DNA of 64,000 bases from Amycolatopsis acididurans (GTDB lineage Bacteria > Actinomycetota > Actinomycetes > Mycobacteriales > Pseudonocardiaceae). Positions within the stretch are counted from its first letter, which is position 1; every line of letters starts with the position of its first letter. The stretch spans positions 1-64,000 of the forward strand of contig NZ_JAAXLS010000029.1 of assembly GCF_012328925.1 (NCBI RefSeq), written 5' to 3'. Shown here piece by piece: positions 15,803-24,019 of the stretch. The notes under the pieces were generated by a model that saw only the letters and a list, made by a program, of their open reading frames with translations, did not search any database and was not told the DNA's origin. The translations under genes and the position numbers were made by a program.

Positions 15803-16399
15803 CTAGCGGGCGCTCACATCCGTCAGCCCGCCGGCACGGGGCTCCAGCATCGATGCCAGCTCGCTGAGACCGTCGCGGAACAGGGCCGGCAGGTCCTGGT
15901 GCTCGCGGTCTCCGATCCAGCGGTCGAACGCCGACCGGAACACGACCACGGCGGTGTCCGCGACCAGCGTCGCGGCCGGCTCCGGCGTGCCGCGCTCACG
16001 CAGCGCATCGGCCATCGCGGTGGCCAGTTCGGCGTGCTTGCTCAGGTCTCGCTCGCGTAGCTCGGCGTTGGCCGTGACGAGATTGTGCCGGGTCAGTGCG
16101 GCGTCCGGGTGCTGCTGGATGATCGCGCAGCGCTGCTCCAGCGCGGCGGCGACGGCGTCGATGGGCGCGGCATCCTCGGGGGCGTCGGCGATGGCCGCCA
16201 CGGCCTCGCGCTGGGCCGTTTCCACCGTGTAGAAGAACACCTCGCGCTTGTCGGGGAACAGCCGGAAGAACGACCGCTCGTGCATACCGGCACGCGCCGC
16301 GATCTGAGCTCCCGTGGTCTGGTCGAAACCCTGCGCGGCGAACAGCTCGACCGCCGCCTTGGCCAGTCTGCCGCGCGAGTTCGGCTCCCATCGACCCAT
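15803..16399 (-). CDS. TetR-family repressor of the SDR pair
   Basis: A 198-residue protein. The N-terminal HTH is GRLAKAAVELFAAQGFDQT then QIAARAGMHERSFFRLFPDK. The C-terminal helical domain ends AFDRWIGDREHQDLPALF. It is divergent from an NAD-dependent epimerase-like gene. Two near-identical palindromes lie in the 80-base intergenic gap, so it very likely represses both directions. Confidence 0.9.
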   Translation of the reverse strand: MGRWEPNSRGRLAKAAVELFAAQGFDQTTGAQIAARAGMHERSFFRLFPDKREVFFYTVETAQREAVAAIADAPEDAAPIDAVAAALEQRCAIIQQHPDAALTRHNLVTANAELRERDLSKHAELATAMADALRERGTPEPAATLVADTAVVVFRSAFDRWIGDREHQDLPALFRDGLSELASMLEPRAGGLTDVSAR

Positions 16400-16412
16400 G
16401 ACCCCAGTCTAG

Positions 16413-16467
16413 GTGATGGCAGTAACTGCCATGGCGGTGCTATGGTGATAGCAGTAACTGCCATCAC
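16413..16467. promoter_or_regulatory. double palindromic operator for the TetR at 15803-16399
   Basis: ATGGCAGTAACTGCCAT (16416-16432) is a perfect palindrome around a central A. The second copy, 32 bp downstream, has core GATAGCAGTAACTGCCATC (16447-16465) with one arm mismatch and GTG/CAC ends extending it to 16445-16467. The second copy ends three bases before the AGG of the SDR ribosome-binding site. Two sites three helical turns apart suggest cooperative repression. Confidence 0.75.
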
Positions 16468-16479
16468 GGAGGTTTCGAC

Positions 16480-17373
16480 ATGAAGGTGTTCGTCACCGGG
16501 GCCAGCGGCGGGATCGGCTCCCTGCTCGTGCCCGAACTGATCTCGGCCGGACACGAGGTGCTGGGCCTGGCCCGCTCCGACGCCTCGGCGAAGAAGGTCA
16601 CCGACGCGGGCGCGAGCGTGCTCCGCGGCGATCTCACCGACCCGGAAACCCTGCGCGCCGGCGCCGCCGAGGCCGATGCGGTCATCCACGTCGCGTTCAA
16701 CCACTCCCCCGACATCGCGCAGTCGGTCGCCGACGAGGCCACAGCCGTCGAGACCTTCGGCGCCGCTCTCGAGGGAACCGGCAAGGCACTGCTCATCGCC
16801 TCCGGCACCCCGATCGTGCCCGGCCGCCTTGCCACCGAAGACGATTCACCGGTCGCCGACGACCCCATGGCCAAGTCCCCGCTGGGCAGGCGCGGGCTGA
16901 CCGCCCAGTACACCCTCGCCCTGGCCGGAAAGGACGTCCGGTCGGTGGTCGTGCGGCTGCCCCGGTCGGTCCACTCCCGCGGCCACCGGTACGGATTCGC
17001 CTCCGGCCTCATCGCGACCGCCCGCCGCACCGGGGTCTCCGCCTACATCGGCGACGGCACGCAGCGCTGGCCGGCCGTGCACCACCTCGACGCGGTGCGG
17101 CTGTTCAGGCTGGCGCTGGAACAGGCCGGGCCGGGCACGGTGGTGCACGCCGTGGCCGACGAGGGCGATCCCATGCGCGACCTCGCCGAGGTCATCGGCC
17201 GCGAACTCGGCCTGCCCACCGATTCCGTGCCCGCCGAGCATTTCGGCCCCGTCGGCGCGGTCTACGCCCTCGACCAGCCCGCCTCGGCCGAGCTGACCCG
17301 GAAGAAGTTCGGCTGGCTGCCCACCCACCCGAGCCTGCTCGAGGACCTCAAGGCCGGGAACTACCCGGAATGA
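16480..17373 (+). CDS. NAD-dependent epimerase/SDR (atypical extended)
   Basis: A 297-residue protein. The Rossmann motif GASGGIGS is at residues 7-14 (MKVFVTGASGGIGSLLVPEL) and the DVIHVAFNH-type strand follows at about 64-75. The active site is atypical: the usual YxxxK is not obvious, and RRGLTAQYTLALAGKDVRS takes that place. The C-terminal part has YIGDGTQRWPAVHHLDAVRL, typical of the SDR_a4/NmrA-like epimerase group. A paralogue follows after 22 bases. Regulated by the divergent TetR through the two palindromes. Substrate unknown. Confidence 0.85.
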   Translation: MKVFVTGASGGIGSLLVPELISAGHEVLGLARSDASAKKVTDAGASVLRGDLTDPETLRAGAAEADAVIHVAFNHSPDIAQSVADEATAVETFGAALEGTGKALLIASGTPIVPGRLATEDDSPVADDPMAKSPLGRRGLTAQYTLALAGKDVRSVVVRLPRSVHSRGHRYGFASGLIATARRTGVSAYIGDGTQRWPAVHHLDAVRLFRLALEQAGPGTVVHAVADEGDPMRDLAEVIGRELGLPTDSVPAEHFGPVGAVYALDQPASAELTRKKFGWLPTHPSLLEDLKAGNYPE

Positions 17374-17395
17374 CCACGACGGAAAGGATTCTCTG

Positions 17396-18361
17396 ATGCG
17401 CGTTCTCGTGACGGGTGCGACCGGATTCATCGGGTCGGCAGTGGTACGTGAACTGGTGGACAGCGGGCACGAGGTGCTGGGCATGGCCCGCTCGGAAAGC
17501 GGCGCGACGGCACTGATCCAGGCGGGCGCCCGGGCACACCGGGGCGACCTGGAGGACCTGGACAGTCTGCGCCGGGGCGCCGCGGAGGCGGACGGGGTGA
17601 TCCACCTGGCCTACTTCCACGGGATCTCCAACCCCAAGGTGGCGACGCGATTGCGGATCCTGCTGGGCGGCAGCCCACGGCGCATACCCGCGCGGTTCGC
17701 CGCGGCGGGCGCGGACACCGACCGGCGCGCGATCGAGACCTTCGGGTCGGCGCTCGCGGCCTCGGGTGGACCGCTGGTGGTGGCGTTCCCGACGATGACG
17801 CTGGCGTCCGGGCACCCGGTCACCGAGCGGGAAGCGCCGGACCCGCAGTCCCCCGGAGCGGTGCGCATCGCCTCGGAGGAGGCGACGCTCGCGCTCGCGT
17901 CGAGCGGCGTGCGCTCGTCCGTCGTGCGGATTCCGCCGACCGTGCACGGCGACGGGGACAAAGCCATGGTGCCCCGGCTGATCGCGGCGGCGCGGAAGGC
18001 GGGATTCGCGGGGTACGTGGGTGACGGCGCCAACCGCTGGCCCGCGGTGCACCGTGACGATGCCGCCCACCTGTTCCGGCTGGCACTGGAGAACGGGAAA
18101 GCCGGTGCCCGCTACCACGCCGTGGCCGAGGAAGGCGTGCCCATGCGCCGGATCGCGGAGGTGATCGGGCGGCGCCTGAACCTGCCGGCGACGTCGCTCA
18201 CCGACCCGGAATCAGCCCGCCGTTTCGGCTGGCTCGCACCGTTCGTGGCCCGGGACAACCACGTCTCGAGTGAACTGACACGTCAGCAACTGGGCTGGAA
18301 CCCGGCCGGTCCGGAGTTGCTGGCCGACATCGACCGCGCGGAATACTTCACCTCGGCCTGA
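17396..18361 (+). CDS. NAD-dependent epimerase/SDR, paralogue of the preceding gene
   Basis: A 321-residue protein with GATGFIGSA at residues 7-15 and the same downstream motifs as its neighbour (YVGDGANRWPAVHRDDAAHL). It differs by an insertion at about 77-105 (ISNPKVATRLRILLGGSPRR). The two appear to be a tandem duplication that has diverged. Co-transcription is likely because the gap is 22 bases. It may act on a related substrate or form a heterodimer; that is speculation. Confidence 0.85.
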   Translation: MRVLVTGATGFIGSAVVRELVDSGHEVLGMARSESGATALIQAGARAHRGDLEDLDSLRRGAAEADGVIHLAYFHGISNPKVATRLRILLGGSPRRIPARFAAAGADTDRRAIETFGSALAASGGPLVVAFPTMTLASGHPVTEREAPDPQSPGAVRIASEEATLALASSGVRSSVVRIPPTVHGDGDKAMVPRLIAAARKAGFAGYVGDGANRWPAVHRDDAAHLFRLALENGKAGARYHAVAEEGVPMRRIAEVIGRRLNLPATSLTDPESARRFGWLAPFVARDNHVSSELTRQQLGWNPAGPELLADIDRAEYFTSA

Positions 18362-18406
18362 GAAATGGGGAAAACGTCGCCGCGGCCACCGCTGTCCGCA
18401 GGCGGC

Positions 18407-19339
18407 TCACCGCGTGAAAGCGCGCCGGTAGGCGGTGGGCGTGGTGCCCAGCGCGCGCCGGAAATGCAGCCGCAGGTTGGCGGCCGTGCCCAGCCCGCAT
18501 TCCCGCGCCACCCGGTCCACCGGATAGGTCGTTGTTTCCAGCAGTTCCCGCGCCCGGGCGAGGCGGGCGTTGAGCAGCCACTGCAGCGGGGTCGTGCCCG
18601 TCTCCTCGGTGAAACGGCGCAGGAAGGTGCGTTGGGAGACGCCGGCGTGCCGGGCCAGCACGCGCAGCGTGAGTGGCTCGTCGAGGCGGCTCAGCGCCCA
18701 GCCCCGGGTGCCGGAGAGTGATGCCTGCCCGGCCACCGCGACCGGAGCGGGCACGTACTGCGCCTGCCCGCCGTCGCGATGCGGCGCGGCGACCAGACCG
18801 CGGGCGACCTCGTTGGCCGGCCCCGCCCCCAGGTCGCGGCGCACGATGTGCAGGCACAGATCGATGCCGCAGCACACCCCGGCCGAGGTGAGCACGTCGC
18901 CCTCGTCGACGTAGAGCACATCGCGTTCGACCGCCACCGCGGGAAAATCCCGCTCGAGTTCCTCGATGTGCTTCCAGTGGGTGGTGGCGTGCAGACCGTC
19001 GAGCACTCCGGCGGCGGCCAGCGCGAAGGCGCCGGTGCAGATCGACACGACCCGCCGGCCGCGATCACGGGCCTCGGCCAGCACGTCGAGCACGGCCTCC
19101 GCGGGCCGCTGGAGGGGCTCGAACCCGGGCACGATCACGGTGTCGGCGGCGCGCACCTGCTCCAGGCCGCCGGAGACGGCCAGGCGGAAGCCCGCGGTGG
19201 TGGCCACCATCGGATCGGGCCCGCACAACGTCATCTCGTACGGGGTTTCCGCCCGGGCGCTGAAGATCTGCGCGGGGATCGCCAGGTCGAGCGGGGTGAC
19301 CCCGTCCAGCGCGAGCACGGCGACCCGATGCACCGACAT
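18407..19339 (-). CDS. GlxA/FtrA-type regulator: DJ-1/PfpI domain plus AraC HTH
   Basis: A 310-residue protein. Residues 5-165 form a DJ-1/PfpI-like domain with the nucleophile-elbow Cys101 in VVSICTGAFALAAAG. The C-terminal AraC domain (about 215-305) has LARHAGVSQRTFLRRFTEET and the second HTH VARECGLGTAANLRLHFRR. Such proteins are transcription activators. The DJ-1 domain, related to isonitrile hydratase, probably binds the effector. It is divergent from the HD and RidA genes, with a palindrome between, and is their likely regulator. Confidence 0.88.
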   Translation of the reverse strand: MSVHRVAVLALDGVTPLDLAIPAQIFSARAETPYEMTLCGPDPMVATTAGFRLAVSGGLEQVRAADTVIVPGFEPLQRPAEAVLDVLAEARDRGRRVVSICTGAFALAAAGVLDGLHATTHWKHIEELERDFPAVAVERDVLYVDEGDVLTSAGVCCGIDLCLHIVRRDLGAGPANEVARGLVAAPHRDGGQAQYVPAPVAVAGQASLSGTRGWALSRLDEPLTLRVLARHAGVSQRTFLRRFTEETGTTPLQWLLNARLARARELLETTTYPVDRVARECGLGTAANLRLHFRRALGTTPTAYRRAFTR

Positions 19340-19360
19340 GGCAATATCCTAACGAAGTAC

Positions 19361-19372
19361 GGCAATTTTGCC
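19361..19372. promoter_or_regulatory. palindrome in the GlxA/HD divergent promoter
   Basis: GGCAATTTTGCC has arms GGCAA and TTGCC around TT. A related GGCAATA lies 20 bases to the left. Placed between divergent starts, it is a candidate site for the AraC-type regulator. Confidence 0.4.
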
Positions 19373-19410
19373 ACTCACCAGGTCAGAGCCCTGTCGGCCA
19401 GTATTGATCC

Positions 19411-20061
19411 ATGATCAGGGACAACCTGACCGCGCTGCCCGGCACTCCGCTCACCGACGCCGTCGTGGACCTCGTCCAGCCCGTGGCGACGCCCTCGGTG
19501 TTCAACCACAGCATCCGCAGCTACCTCTTCGCCCGGCTCGTGGCCGCCCGCCGCACCTTGGTCGCCGACCGCGACTACGACGACGAACTGTTGTTCGCCG
19601 CCTGCGCGATGCACGACCTCGGCGTGGCACCGGACAGCCCGCACGCGCAGCGGTTCGAGGTCGAAGGCGCAGACCGGGCCGCCGAATTCCTCACCGCACA
19701 CGGAGTTCCGGCAGCCGACGCCGACCAGGTCTGGCAGGCCATCGCCCTGCATACCTCCGCCGGCATCGCCGAACGCCGCGGCACCCTGTGCCTGCTCGTC
19801 CGTGAGGGCGTCGCCGTCGATTTCGGCGGCCCGCTCGGCTCGGCAGACACCGTCACCGACGAGCAGGGCGCCGCCGTGCACGCGGCCTATCCGCGGCTGG
19901 ACATGATCCGCTCGCTCACCGACGCGATCGTCGCGCACGCCGCGAGAAACCCGGCGAACGCGCCGCGCTACGCGATCCCCGGGGAATTCCTGCGCGAACG
20001 CGAAGCCTACGGCCGGACCCGGCTGGAGCACGCCTGCCGTTCGTCCCGCTGGGGCGACTGA
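19411..20061 (+). CDS. HD-domain hydrolase (cyanamide-hydratase-like)
   Basis: A 216-residue protein. Metal-binding residues are visible as His33 (FNHSIRSYLFA), His68-Asp69 (FAACAMHDLGVAP) and a later ALHTSAGIA, which together give the HD fold. The SVFNHSIRSYLFA and LHDLG-type segments resemble cyanamide hydratase/HD proteins. The group hydrates small nitrile-like molecules in some fungi and acts as phosphohydrolase elsewhere. It lies 29 bases before a RidA gene and is divergent from a DJ-1/AraC regulator. Confidence 0.8.
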   Translation: MIRDNLTALPGTPLTDAVVDLVQPVATPSVFNHSIRSYLFARLVAARRTLVADRDYDDELLFAACAMHDLGVAPDSPHAQRFEVEGADRAAEFLTAHGVPAADADQVWQAIALHTSAGIAERRGTLCLLVREGVAVDFGGPLGSADTVTDEQGAAVHAAYPRLDMIRSLTDAIVAHAARNPANAPRYAIPGEFLREREAYGRTRLEHACRSSRWGD

Positions 20062-20090
20062 CCCGTACCGAAGAAAGGAAAAGCACCGCA

Positions 20091-20513
20091 ATGACCACCT
20101 ATGCCGTCGAAATCCCCGCGGACTCGGAAGTCTTCGGAGAAACCCGCGGCGCCTTCACGCGTTTCGGCTATTCCGCCGCGGTCCGCGCGCACGGCCTGCT
20201 GTACATCGCCGGAACGATCGGCCGCCGCGCCGACGGGACCGTCCCGGAATCCATCGAAGAGCAGACCGAAATCGCCATCCGGCGCATCGAGAAAATCCTC
20301 CGGCTGGAAAACCTGGACCTGACCGCACTCGTCGACGTCACCAGTTACCACGTCGACATCCACCGGCACCTGCCCGGCTTCAGCGAGGCCAAACAGCGCC
20401 TCATCACCCCGCCCTTTCCGGCCTGGTCCATGATCGGCGTCGACGGGCTCGCGAGCCCCGAACTGCTCATCGAAATCCGCGCGACCGCGGCCTATCCCGA
20501 CGCGTCCCGGTAG
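20091..20513 (+). CDS. RidA/YjgF-family protein
   Basis: A 140-residue protein with GAFTRFGYSAAVRAHGLLYIAG at the start (shown in two parts in this family: YS.AVR and YIAG), EEQTEIAIRRIEKIL in the middle and a C-terminal SPELLIEIRATA in which the usual Arg of the RidA active site is present. RidA members hydrolyse reactive enamines or imines. Its place next to the HD hydrolase suggests it handles a reactive product made in that pathway. AAAGGAAA precedes the ATG. Confidence 0.87.
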   Translation: MTTYAVEIPADSEVFGETRGAFTRFGYSAAVRAHGLLYIAGTIGRRADGTVPESIEEQTEIAIRRIEKILRLENLDLTALVDVTSYHVDIHRHLPGFSEAKQRLITPPFPAWSMIGVDGLASPELLIEIRATAAYPDASR

Positions 20514-20529
20514 ACCGCCGCATGAAAGA

Positions 20530-21024
20530 CACCGTGCGTCCCGGCCTTGCGGCCTCGCGCTGCTGACGAACTCGCCGTGCCACGGCACCTGCGCGCTCCC
20601 CTGTTCGGAGTCGCGCCGGTGCTGTTCGCGGTGTGGTCGCTGGGCGGCTTCTACAGCTCGCTCGCACCGGCACTCGCGCGTCAACTGTCCGGCTCGGCAT
20701 CCGCGGTGGTCGGCGGCCGGGTTCTTCGCCGGCACCGCCGCGGCCGGGATCGGCTTCGGCGCCGGCTTCCAAGGCGGGATGCGGACCGTCGTCGCGCTGG
20801 TCGCCGAACACGAACGCGCGGGCGTGCTTTCCTCGATCTACGTGGTGTGTTACCTGGGCCTCGGCCTGCCCTCGGTCATCGCCGGGATCCTGGTGGTGCA
20901 CGGCGGGGGCCTGGCCGTCGCCACGCGCGACCACTCGTTGTTCGTGGCGGCGTCCGCCGTCGCGACACTGATCGCGCTCACCCGCACCGGTCGCCGGGCC
21001 GGATTATCCGGCTCGCTGCGGTGA
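20530..21024 (+). pseudogene. MFS transporter, deleted and frameshifted
   Basis: One frame gives APLFGVAPVLFAVWSLGGFY and LAPALARQLSG; about 20710 the homology continues in another frame as FFAGTAAAGIGFGAGFQGGM and then SSIYVVCYLGLGLPSVIAGI. Together these are two pieces of the C-terminal half of an MFS drug/efflux transporter. The N-terminal half and several helices are missing. The 3' end overlaps the opposing acyl-CoA dehydrogenase gene by 21 bases. Confidence 0.75.
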
Positions 21025-22212
21025 CGATCGCGACCGCAGCTCACGACGGGCCAGCGAGCGCTTGTGCACCTCGTCCGGCCCGTCGGCGAACCGCAGGCTG
21101 CGGGCCTGCGCCCACAGTTCGGCGAGTGGGAAGTCCTGGCTCACGCCGCCCGCGCCGTGCACCTGGATGGCCTTGTCCAGTATCCACTCCACAGTGGACG
21201 GGGTGGCGATCTTGATGGCCTGGATCTCGGTGTGCGCGCCGCGGTTACCGACCGTGTCCATCAGCCACGCGGTCTTGAGCACCAGCAGCCGCAGCTGCTC
21301 GATGCGCACCCGCGACTCGGCGATCCAGTCCTGCACCACGCCCTGCTCGGCGATCGGCCTGCCGAACGCGACCCGCTCGACCGCGCGCCCGCACATCAGC
21401 TCGACGGCACGCTCGGCCATCCCGATCGCGCGCATGCAGTGGTGGATGCGGCCGGGGCCGAGCCGCGCCTGCGCGATGGCGAACCCGTCGCCTTCCCCGG
21501 CGATGAGGTTCTCCGCCGGTACCCGCACGTTGTCGAAGACGATCTCCGCGTGCCCGCCGTGCGAAGCGTCGGAGTAGCCGAACACGCGCATGCTCCGCGT
21601 CACCGTCACCCCCGGGGCGTCCCTGGGGACCAGGATCTGGCTCTGCTGACGATACGGTTCCGCGTCCGGGTCGGTCTTGCCCATCACGATCAAGATCGCG
21701 CAGTTCGGGTTCATCGCGCCGGAGATGTAGAACTTGCGGCCGTTGACGACGCAGGAGTCGCCGTCGCGGGTGATGCTGGTGGAGATGTTGCGCGCGTCGG
21801 AGGAAGCCACCTCCGGCTCGGTCATCGCGAACGCGGACCGGATTTCCCCGTCCAGCAACGGTTGCAGCCACTGCTTGCGCTGCTGCTCGGTGCCGAACAT
21901 CGCGAGGACTTCCATGTTGCCGGTGTCCGGCGCGGCGCAGTTGAGCGCGACGGGCGCCAAGAACGGGCTGCGGCCGGTGATCTCCGCCAGCGGTGCGTAC
22001 TGCAGGTTCGTCAGGCCCGCGCCGTGCTCACCGGGCAGGAACAGGTTCCACAGCCCACGCTTGCGAGCCTGCACCTTGAGGTCCTCGATGACCGGCGGTG
22101 GAGCCCACGACTCCTCGGTCAGGCTCGACTCCGCGGGGTAGACGTGGGAGGCCATGAAATCGAGGAGCTGGGCGCGAAGCTGCTCGGTGCGCGCGTCGAA
22201 CGCGAAGTCCAT
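21004..22212 (-). CDS. acyl-CoA dehydrogenase
   Basis: A 402-residue flavoenzyme with ATG 22212 behind AAGGA. It has FAMTEPEVASSDARN (FAD-binding middle domain), CVVNGRKFYISGA, and a C-terminal helical domain with IAEQGVVQDWIAESRVRIEQ and VHGAGGVSQDFPLAELWA. The length is normal. The large version with a GRSPFLAPVALNCAAPDTGNM insert is typical of the ACAD10/11-like group, which often sits beside an APH-like kinase, as here (two bases upstream). It desaturates an acyl-CoA in the minus-strand operon. Confidence 0.9.
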   Translation of the reverse strand: MDFAFDARTEQLRAQLLDFMASHVYPAESSLTEESWAPPPVIEDLKVQARKRGLWNLFLPGEHGAGLTNLQYAPLAEITGRSPFLAPVALNCAAPDTGNMEVLAMFGTEQQRKQWLQPLLDGEIRSAFAMTEPEVASSDARNISTSITRDGDSCVVNGRKFYISGAMNPNCAILIVMGKTDPDAEPYRQQSQILVPRDAPGVTVTRSMRVFGYSDASHGGHAEIVFDNVRVPAENLIAGEGDGFAIAQARLGPGRIHHCMRAIGMAERAVELMCGRAVERVAFGRPIAEQGVVQDWIAESRVRIEQLRLLVLKTAWLMDTVGNRGAHTEIQAIKIATPSTVEWILDKAIQVHGAGGVSQDFPLAELWAQARSLRFADGPDEVHKRSLARRELRSRSSPQRAG

Positions 22213-22214
22213 TG

Positions 22215-23234
22215 TCAGTCCTTGAGTCTTTCGTTGCCGAGCCGGATGAGAGGTTCCACGGCCGCGCCGATCGACTCGAAGCCCGCGCCGACCGTCTGAC
22301 CGTGGCTGAACCGGTAGAAGATGCCCTCCAGGATCACGGCGAGCTTGAAGAAGGCGAACCCGAGATACCAGTTCAGCGAGGAGATGTCACGCCCGCTGGA
22401 CCGCGCGTACCTGGCGACCACGTCGTCCGGGCCCGGATAGCCGGGGGCGGCACCGACGTCGGGAACGACCTCGAGGCCGAACTCGCCGGCTTCGGCGTAG
22501 GCGATCATCAGCGCGACATCCGTCAGCGGGTCTCCAAGGGTGGACATCTCCCAGTCCAGCACCGCGGCGATGCGGTCGTTCTCGTCGACCAGCGCGTTGT
22601 CCAGCCGGTAGTCGCCGTGCACGAGCGCGGGCGCACCCGAAACCGGCAGCGCCGCGGTCAGTTCGCCGTGCAGGAGATCGATGCCGTCGAGGTCCCGGCT
22701 GCGCGAGGAGTCGAGTTGCTTCTTCCACCGGCGCAGCTGGCGCTCCAGATACCCCTCGGGACGGCCGAAATCCTCCAGCCCCAGCGCTTCCGGGTCGATC
22801 GCGTGCAACGCGGCCAACGTGTCGACGAGGGAGTTTCCGATGTGGATGGTGCGGTGCTCGCCGAGTTCGGCCAGCTCTGCGGCCGCGCGGAAAGACCTGC
22901 CCGGAACGAACTCCATCACGTAGAACGGTGCGCCGATCACCGTGGTGTCCCGGCACAGGACGACGGTCGCGGGCACCGGCACCGCGGTGGGGCCCAGCGC
23001 GCGCAGCACCCGGTACTCGCGGGACATGTCGTGCGCGGTGGGCAGGACATGTCCCAGCGGCGGACGGCGGACCACCCACCGCGATCGCCCGTCGCTGACG
23101 ACATAGGTCAGGTTGGACCGGCCGCCCTGCACGACCTGGCCCGTCAGCACGTCCTTGACCAGGCCCGGCACCCGCTCGTCCACATAGGTCCGCAGCCGGC
23201 GCAGATCCAGACCGGGTAAGTCCTGCTCGCTCAC
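22215..23234 (-). CDS. phosphotransferase family protein (APH/ACAD10-type)
   Basis: A 339-residue kinase-fold protein. Start at GTG 23234 (SEQDLPGLDLRRLRTYVDER). It has the nucleotide-loop region GQVVQGGRSNLTYVV, catalytic LVHGDYRLDN and metal motif AVLDWEMSTLGDP. In human ACAD10/11 this domain is fused to an acyl-CoA dehydrogenase and phosphorylates 4-hydroxyacyl-CoAs so that the dehydrogenase can act. Here the two are separate adjacent genes, which suggests the same partnership for a hydroxyacyl-CoA. The starting substrate is unknown. Confidence 0.85.
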   Translation of the reverse strand: MSEQDLPGLDLRRLRTYVDERVPGLVKDVLTGQVVQGGRSNLTYVVSDGRSRWVVRRPPLGHVLPTAHDMSREYRVLRALGPTAVPVPATVVLCRDTTVIGAPFYVMEFVPGRSFRAAAELAELGEHRTIHIGNSLVDTLAALHAIDPEALGLEDFGRPEGYLERQLRRWKKQLDSSRSRDLDGIDLLHGELTAALPVSGAPALVHGDYRLDNALVDENDRIAAVLDWEMSTLGDPLTDVALMIAYAEAGEFGLEVVPDVGAAPGYPGPDDVVARYARSSGRDISSLNWYLGFAFFKLAVILEGIFYRFSHGQTVGAGFESIGAAVEPLIRLGNERLKD

Positions 23235-23251
23235 GGCATTTCTCGCGCCCG

Positions 23252-24010
23252 TCAATTCCGCGGCCTGCCGCTCAGCGAGTCCAGATAACGCTGCGTCCAG
23301 CCGTCGGACACCCGGCGCTGCCACACCGACGCGGCTTCGGCGTCGTCGTCGAGACGATTCAGCCGGTCCATGGCGTCCCGGTGCAGCTGCGCCTTGGTCA
23401 GCGCGAAGGTGTCCGGCGGGGTGAACTCGGCCAGGCGTTGTGCGACCTCGATGGCGCGGGGCAGCACCTTCTCGGGGTCGGCCAGCTCGTCGACGAGACC
23501 GAGGGCGGCGGCATCCTCGGGCGAATAGTTGTGGGCACCGACCACGACCTTGCGGGCGTTGACCTCGCCGAGGCGGTGGCGCAGGATCTCCAGACCGATC
23601 CGCGGGAACGGAACCCCGACCTTGAGCTCGGGGGCACCGATCTTCGTGGCACCGCCGGCCATCACCGTGAAATCCGCGGCGGCCGCGAGCAGGCAACCGC
23701 CCGCGATGGCATGCCCGTTGACCGCCGCCACCACGGGCTTGGGCACCGAGAACACCGCACCGAACATGCCGGCGAGGGCGGGAAAGAAGTCATCCACATA
23801 GGACGCTCCGCCGCGCAGCAGTTCACGCAGGTCCGATCCGGCGGAGAACGCCGGGCCCGCACCGGTTATCACCAGGGCACGTGCCGGCCCTTCGGCGGCT
23901 TCCGCACACAGGGCGGTCACCGTCCGGCACAGCTCGGTGCCCATGGCGTTGACCGGGCCGTGGTCCAGTCGCAGCACGGCGATGCCGGTGTCGATCGTGA
24001 GTTCGGTCAA
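23252..24010 (-). CDS. enoyl-CoA hydratase/isomerase
   Basis: A 252-residue crotonase-fold protein from a TTG start behind AAGGACC. The oxyanion motifs are AGPAFSAGSDLRELL and VNGHAIAGGCLLAAAADF. The catalytic region reads KIGAPELKVGVPFP, where Glu is present in one of the two positions typical of hydratases. It presumably hydrates the enoyl-CoA made by the adjacent dehydrogenase. It is part of the minus-strand operon (17-base gap downstream, 9 bases upstream). Confidence 0.87.
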   Translation of the reverse strand: MTELTIDTGIAVLRLDHGPVNAMGTELCRTVTALCAEAAEGPARALVITGAGPAFSAGSDLRELLRGGASYVDDFFPALAGMFGAVFSVPKPVVAAVNGHAIAGGCLLAAAADFTVMAGGATKIGAPELKVGVPFPRIGLEILRHRLGEVNARKVVVGAHNYSPEDAAALGLVDELADPEKVLPRAIEVAQRLAEFTPPDTFALTKAQLHRDAMDRLNRLDDDAEAASVWQRRVSDGWTQRYLDSLSGRPRN

Positions 24011-24019
24011 CGAAGGTCC

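Noticed and set aside
18365-18721. plus-strand gene opposite the GlxA-type regulator
   Set aside because: Antisense to the AraC domain, Pro/Gly/Arg-rich, no ribosome-binding site.
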